Positions 58,279 to 64,000 of a stretch of DNA of 64,000 nucleotides are shown piece by piece. Made by a program: the position numbers and the translations under genes. Location: assembly GCA_025677835.1 (NCBI GenBank), contig JAIXMR010000028.1:124001-188000 (forward strand), read 5' to 3'. How positions within the stretch are numbered: the stretch's first letter is position 1; every line of letters begins with the position of its first letter. The notes beneath the pieces were generated by a model. The model was not told where the DNA came from. It saw nothing but the letters and a program-made list of their open reading frames with translations, and did no database searches. Source of the stretch: Sporodiniella umbellata. Taxonomy: Eukaryota > Mucoromycota > Mucoromycetes > Mucorales > Rhizopodaceae.

Positions 58279-59612
58279 ATGGGAAACTTTGCTTCTTTTA
58301 TAAAGTTGTCAAAAAAAACAAAACTAACAGAGTATAAAAGAATAACAGAAAACCGAATCATGGATACAGACACCTTAAGTATAAAAACGATTATAAATGA
58401 TAACCCAGAGACGCTAGTTACGGTCAGGGAGTTCCACAACGACGAAGCCTCTACTTATTGGCTACCGAAAGATGCTGACGAACACGATAGACTGACGGGA
58501 GTAAGCACTCTAGAGTCAATAACTTATTATACTAACGCGTTTATATCACATAGCAACACTTTGCTTTCAAAGAGCTGCTGAAAGAGTAAGCGAAAATCTA
58601 TCTACACTTTTATAGTAACAGATGAACCACTAGAAATATATCTTCCAGTGTAAAAGAAACACTGGATTTTAAGCGTGGAATATCCGTATTAGATATAGGA
58701 TGTGGATCTGGTGCGTGGATGGCGGTAAGAATACTCTTGTACTATGAGTCGTTTATACTCAGGCAATTGCTACCTGCGTATCATATAGGATATGAGCTTA
58801 GACTACCCCAACTGCACGTACCACGGATGTGACATTATTGATACCCCTGATATCATAAAAAAACTTCCCTGTTTGAAATACACATACGGCAATGTAACTC
58901 AAAAGCTCCCTTATGAAGACAATACTTTTGATTTTGCTCTTATGAGGTTTTTCGTTTTTGCACTTCGAGCTGATGAATGGCCAAATGCTATCAAAGAAGC
59001 GCTGCGCGTTGTAAAACCCGGAGGGATGGTTCAGTTTGTTGATTGTACTTTTGAGGTAAGAACAGGTTGTACAAGGCTTTTGTTATATAACTTTTAAACT
59101 TTGTATAGACCCCCGAGAATACAGATTCAAACTGTTACAGGACTATAGCAGCAAGTAAAAAAACTACAACTGGCATTTGTTTACGAGACACTGACATTTA
59201 ATGTTTGTAGTCAATAAGTTTTCCATACAAAGATGGCAGCAACCTGATATTTCATATGTACTAGAAGAATTAGTTTCAGTTAACAACAACGCAAAAATAG
59301 TACAGAGCTACCAAACATTGTATAACCTCAGTAAGCGAACAAAACTCTTTTTATTTTCGTATGACTAAATAAAATTATTTCTCTTTAGATGATGGAACGT
59401 CGCTAGCTAAAAAGTTTATGTGGGACTATGCAAAAGGAGTTGAGGGAATGATGAAGCACCTGGGGCCTCTGTTGGGTATAGAAACTAAAGACGAAATATC
59501 AGATCATCTGCTTGAGTTCAAAAAAGACATGTTTATAAACGGCTTCAAATTTAATACTGTATCGTTATCTGTACAAAAAGTAGATACAAAAGCTGATGAA
59601 ACCTTGTTCTAG
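58279..59612 (+). CDS. class I SAM-dependent methyltransferase
   Basis: Small-molecule-type methyltransferase of unknown substrate. Exons read from 58279 through about seven pieces. The first ends at TYWLPKDADEHDRLTG, followed by HFAFKELLKE, then VKETLDFKRGISVLDIGCG (motif I, continuing GSGAWM), DMSLDYPNCTYHGCDIID, LPYEDNTFDFALMRFF, KEALRVVKPGGMVQFVDC, and the C-terminal ending KFNTVSLSVQKVD. The N-terminal lead-in with EFHNDEASTYWLPKD is shared by a group of Mucorales methyltransferases as I recall them. Some middle junctions (59060-59390) were not resolved base by base. Confidence 0.8.
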
Positions 59613-62600
59613 CCTTCATTAAAAACCAGTGCTATTTTTTTTTATTCATCTTTGGACACAAAATCTAGGTCTTGTCACCTTTTTTTTTTTTTCTTCTTTT
59701 TCTTTTGAAAGACAGACATTATCACAACTCAATGTCTTACAAAAATGTTTAAGCCTGTGTTTTTTTTTACAAGTTACATATCCTGTTTTTCAAATTGACA
59801 CTTTTCTAAATTTAAAAAGCATAACCAGTTTTTTTTTTTTAGGGATGGTTGCGCTTCTCTAGTAGCACAGCTTATATACTTGGTCATATATCTACATATT
59901 TCTTCAGGTATTGGAAAACAAGAACTCGCTTCATTTAAAAATACGATAGACAGTTTTATAGAATTTGAACTTCTCTATTCATAATATAAAAAAGTAGAAA
60001 GCAAACTTTATTTGAAGTTGCCTTTTACCAAAAGAGTTCGTTTGGGACTAGCACTATACATGTATCCTAAGAACAGCTTTAAATAATGAAGAGAGAAGGA
60101 CACGCCAAAATTCTATTAAGTACAAAACAACAGTGAAGTACCAAGCGCTATGTTATGTGGTTACTTTAAGTATCAACGGCTTGACATAGTGCCACTGTAC
60201 AAAAAGACCAAAAAAAGAAAGCAATACGCTTCCAGTCTGTAATATATAGCAAAAATAGAAAGGAAGCGTGTATAAATACAAGCTCAGAAAAGATCTGCTT
60301 GAAAGTCGTCGCAAAATTTCCATTCATGAAAAAATGTATGCAACAGGCGTAGAGGCCTCAAGTTAACACAAAAGGGTAATCAACACAGCATATGGAATAT
60401 AGCTTAGCCCTATGGTGCAGTTTTATATACTATGGGCTATCGTCGCACCTATTGGTTGTTTAAAAAACGGTAACCTTTTTCCTATCTACAAGTTCAATCA
60501 AAGTCGGCCCCGTTACAATAATGTATTATAAGAAGCTACACAGTAGCGACTGTTTTTCTTTTTTTCATTCGGCAAAAATGAAACATGCACTTTTCATAGC
60601 AGAATGGCTATACGCACATTTACCAATGTCATGCGTTTGTGTTTGAATTGATTTACACACTGTGGAGTGAGCAAGGAGTTTGTTTTTGTTTTTATTTTTT
60701 TTTTTCAGTGCAACAATAAAAAAAACCAAGACTGTACAAACAATGCTGTCACGTTTTTAAGTGGCAGTCGTTTCTTAGGGTAGTACAAAAGGTACTTAGT
60801 GCGATCGAAACTGTTTTAGTTTATATAGCTGAAAAGACTAAAAAAAACGCGAACCAGAAATTAAATTCTTCTACATAGATGAGCAATTGAAAAGAGTACC
60901 CGCCTTTTAATTAATGTGGCGTTATAAAAACACTTATCACAAGATATGACAGAAAAAACACTTGTAATACCAAAAATCACGTGTAAAAAAACAAGGGGAA
61001 ATACAGTACTTTACATTAATCATCTACTTTTGGATACAGAATGTATGATCTAATCACTTAATATCTCTACAAATCAAACTCAAAGCTTCAAACTTTGATA
61101 TTAAAAAAGGATAGCCTGGCATACTGAGCTGTCCTGGAATTATAAATAGAGGAAACTTATAAAACCTTGTTCATCAGCTTCCATACCGCTTTTAGAGCGG
61201 CGTCTCATATTGCTAACGACACAAATCCTCTTTTGTGTAGTCTTCAAATTCATTTAGATCCTATTTGAGTACAATATCTCAATGTTTTTTACTTTTGATA
61301 TACTACAAGCATTTCAAAAAGAAAAAAGATACTCTGTACAGCTAATAAGTAAATATCTGTGTCTTCAAAAAAAAATCGGAGATGTAACTTTATTAGATGT
61401 ACACTAATAAATATCAACCTTTAAGCGTTTATGGTTTCTTTTACTGTTGGCATTGGCAGCCAAAGCCAAAATAACCTTTTAAAAAAGGTCGAATGAATTG
61501 AACCAAAGAGTGAAAGAAATAAAGACTTATTCTTAAAGTTTTTCAAAAAAAAAAAAAAAAAAACTGACCTCCTTTTTAATGCATATCACTGTATTATTTT
61601 GTAGCTCTGATGGATGTCATTGCTTTTTTTTAAACCCATTTTCTATAATGGAAGCCAACCTATAAAACAATTTAAAGACCTCTAAGCATATTTGCATTGT
61701 AAATGGTACGACAATGTCGATCGGTATTGTAGTGCCGTGTGTCTCAATATGACAATGCACTGTAATCTTAGTTCGAAAAAAAAAGGTACACCTCTGTTTT
61801 CTGTAGTTTTCTCTCTTCACGTTTTTCTCTTCTTTTTTTTTTGTCTCTAAAGCGAAATTGAGTTTTTTTTTCGTATGTTTATAATTGACAAAAAAAATAA
61901 AAATAAAAATAAATAATAAATAATAAAAAAAGCTGGGTCATGTACGAGTCAACTTTAAAAAACCCAATGTCTCACTAAAAACAAAAAAGTGACTCTCAAT
62001 CTTTTCTACTACCAAAACTAGTAAAAAGGCAACCTTTTGTATATTTATTATCTATTTTTTTTGTAGTCTTTCAAGGCCATCAATAGGCTTGACGATAGAA
62101 AGAAATACTTTAAAAATTTCGAGCTAATACCTAGCGCGATTTTGGTTCTTTCTTTCAGATAAAAAGTCTAATATACAAAATAAAACACAGTAAAAATAGC
62201 AAAGAGAATAATTATATATTTGCTCTAAACATATGTACCTAATTATAGCCAGGACAATGGCTGTCTCTATATGTTCTATTGAAGAGACTGTGGCAAGTTT
62301 TTCATACACATGGAACTTTACCTGCTTTTTGTCCAATTTGCAATGAAAATGTAGCAGGCAAGGATCTTTTACCATTTGCTTTTTCTTAGTGCTAATCTCC
62401 GCTATTTAACTGCATAATAGATCGAAAGAAAGCAAGCTTCAAAAATGTGCTGTAAACTTTAGAAGTATAAAACAGATTTTTTATATTGTATAAAATGTAA
62501 GTAAAAGTTGAATACTATTTTTTTTTTTTTTTTTAGATAGCTCTCTCTATGGGTAACTAGTTACTTTAGTTTGACGCCAAGCATAGACGTTTAAAAGGCT

Positions 62601-64000
62601 GCAATTGGTGTTGCATACATAGATAGGGTCGCACATTCAATTGAGGTTGAATATGTCAGGACGTCAAAGATTCTTGTTGGACGCTATCATTAGAATTAAA
62701 ACACAGTGTACAATGTTTGTCATTTTTATGTTATTGTACTATACTGATCTTTTACATTTTGTTTCGTTTTTTGTGTAAAATCTGAGCAATTGTAAATGTG
62801 TTGTAAATGCTGTAGAATTTTCAAGTAGATGTATAGTATGAACTTTGCTATCTTTTTTTTTTTATGTAAACATATATTTATGCAGTCTATCAATTTGCTA
62901 TATATACCCACATACAAACGAAAACGTTTTTGATCTAGACGCACTTTAAAAAGTAAATAGTCACGGATCTAACGTGTCGATGATCTTTGTAACTATAGAA
63001 CGCGTAAACTTTGTGTTCAAATCGAGCGTTTTGTATTTTACACAGGCACTTGATTCATTATCAACTTCACACAAAGCTGTCGATTGTCTCTAAAACCTAA
63101 ATACTCTTATCGGATAAAACATTCATTTTAAGTAAGTTCAGATAAATTAAAAAGGGGGAAAGTGCTATTTTCATAAAAACAGCTAAATAAAAGCAACGTA
63201 AAAAAAAGAAAAAAAAACTAAACCACGTTTTATCTAAAGCTTTGCCATCAATTTGAGACAGAGGTTTCGTTTTGCTTTTAAAAGAATTCCTGTTGTTTTA
63301 AAAAAAAACGTTACACTCTTCATCCTTTTTCGTAGAAAAAAAAAAAGGTAAATTTTGCAAAACAAAAAACAAAAACAAAGTATAAACTTTTTGAAATACT
63401 TGTAAGAGGACCGTTTCCGATGTTACCGGAAAAAAAACTGGCCATAAAAGCGTTAAAAACAAACTTTACATATATATGACAAAATACTAGTACAGCGACC
63501 GGTGGCAGTTTTTTGGAATTACTGGGATTATATCTTAACTTGTTTTCTCCTATTTAAAACAAATAGTACTGTTTCATTTTTGCTACTAGAAATTATACCA
63601 TATAATTAATACAGTATTAAAAAGAGCAAAATCGGCTTTTTCCGCTTCAAATAAACAGCTAAACACAATGCAATACAACAAGGCCTATTGAATATAGATG
63701 GACTCTAGTAAAAAAAAAAAAAAAAAGAATGCGTCTATAGTCACGCTCTAAAATTAGAACAGAGTGACTAGACCATTTCATGCAATTCTCTTTTCAAATA
63801 AAAAGCTTAAACGATAGTCAAATAATTTTTGAACCGTCTATCTTTCTATACTTGCGACAATTAGATGTACTTTTGAGTGCTTTAATTAAAAGGTCATATG
63901 GGTTTTATGTATTTAATTATTTGCAGCCTCATTTTATGCTATCTATTGTTTCACAATGACACGTTAGAATTCTGCTGAGATTAATGATTGAATCTTCCGT
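59613..64000. other. 4.4-kb stretch with no recognisable gene
   Basis: AT-rich DNA with many homopolymer tracts (59681, 61545, 62519, 63710) and an A/T microsatellite near 61893-61930. The open frames at 61617-61820 (-), 62124-62375 (-) and 62726-62944 (-) lack domain features. No clear inverted or tandem repeats were found by eye. Confidence 0.5.

Noticed and set aside
59613..64000. Several 60-85-aa frames at the right edge as genes
   Set aside because: AT-rich, low-complexity translations without conserved motifs or credible splice partners.

Overview
The window is nuclear DNA of a filamentous fungus, most likely an early-diverging Mucoromycota (Mucorales-type) species. This is inferred from AT-rich, homopolymer-rich spacers, dense short GT-AG introns, a fungal gene set (PDR pump, Trp5-type fused tryptophan synthase, PTR2, yapsin-like protease, PalA/Rim20), and genes that yeasts lack or have greatly diverged (a NELF-A-like factor, a recognisable CENP-P, TEN1). 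No species name can be supported from the sequence.

Layout. 1-9.9 kb: 3' part of an ABCF ATPase (+), a 1.16-kb foldback element, a full-size PDR/ABCG pump (+) and a NELF-A-like gene (-). 10-20 kb: F-box protein (-), SAPS-type phosphatase subunit (+), NOT4/CNOT4 ubiquitin ligase (+), tryptophan synthase (-). 19.8-22.7 kb: decayed sequence, including a pseudogene read in one frame through four CAR-compatible stop codons. 22.7-24.0 kb: stomatin/SLP2-like gene (-). 24.3-29.9 kb: a mobile-element-like unit with about 345-bp inverted termini made of short repeats, a 383-bp tandem array (about 7.5 copies) and an intact 8-exon gene of unrecognised function. It sits in the last codons of a CENP-P-like kinetochore gene (-). 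31.3-45.4 kb: aspartyl protease, BRE4/DUF2421-like membrane protein, peptide transporter, RCC1-repeat protein and a secreted DPBB protein (all -). 45.4-59.6 kb: KAR5-like nuclear fusion protein (+), LCB2 (-), TEN1 (-), Mus7/MMS22-like protein (+), PalA/Rim20 BRO1 protein (-), class I methyltransferase (+). 59.6-64 kb: no gene found.

The genes are mostly independent housekeeping or transport units. No biosynthetic cluster is apparent. The most unusual object is the 5.6-kb element and its insertion at CENP-P. Exon structures were worked out by eye from splice consensus and family resemblance, and no database search was possible.
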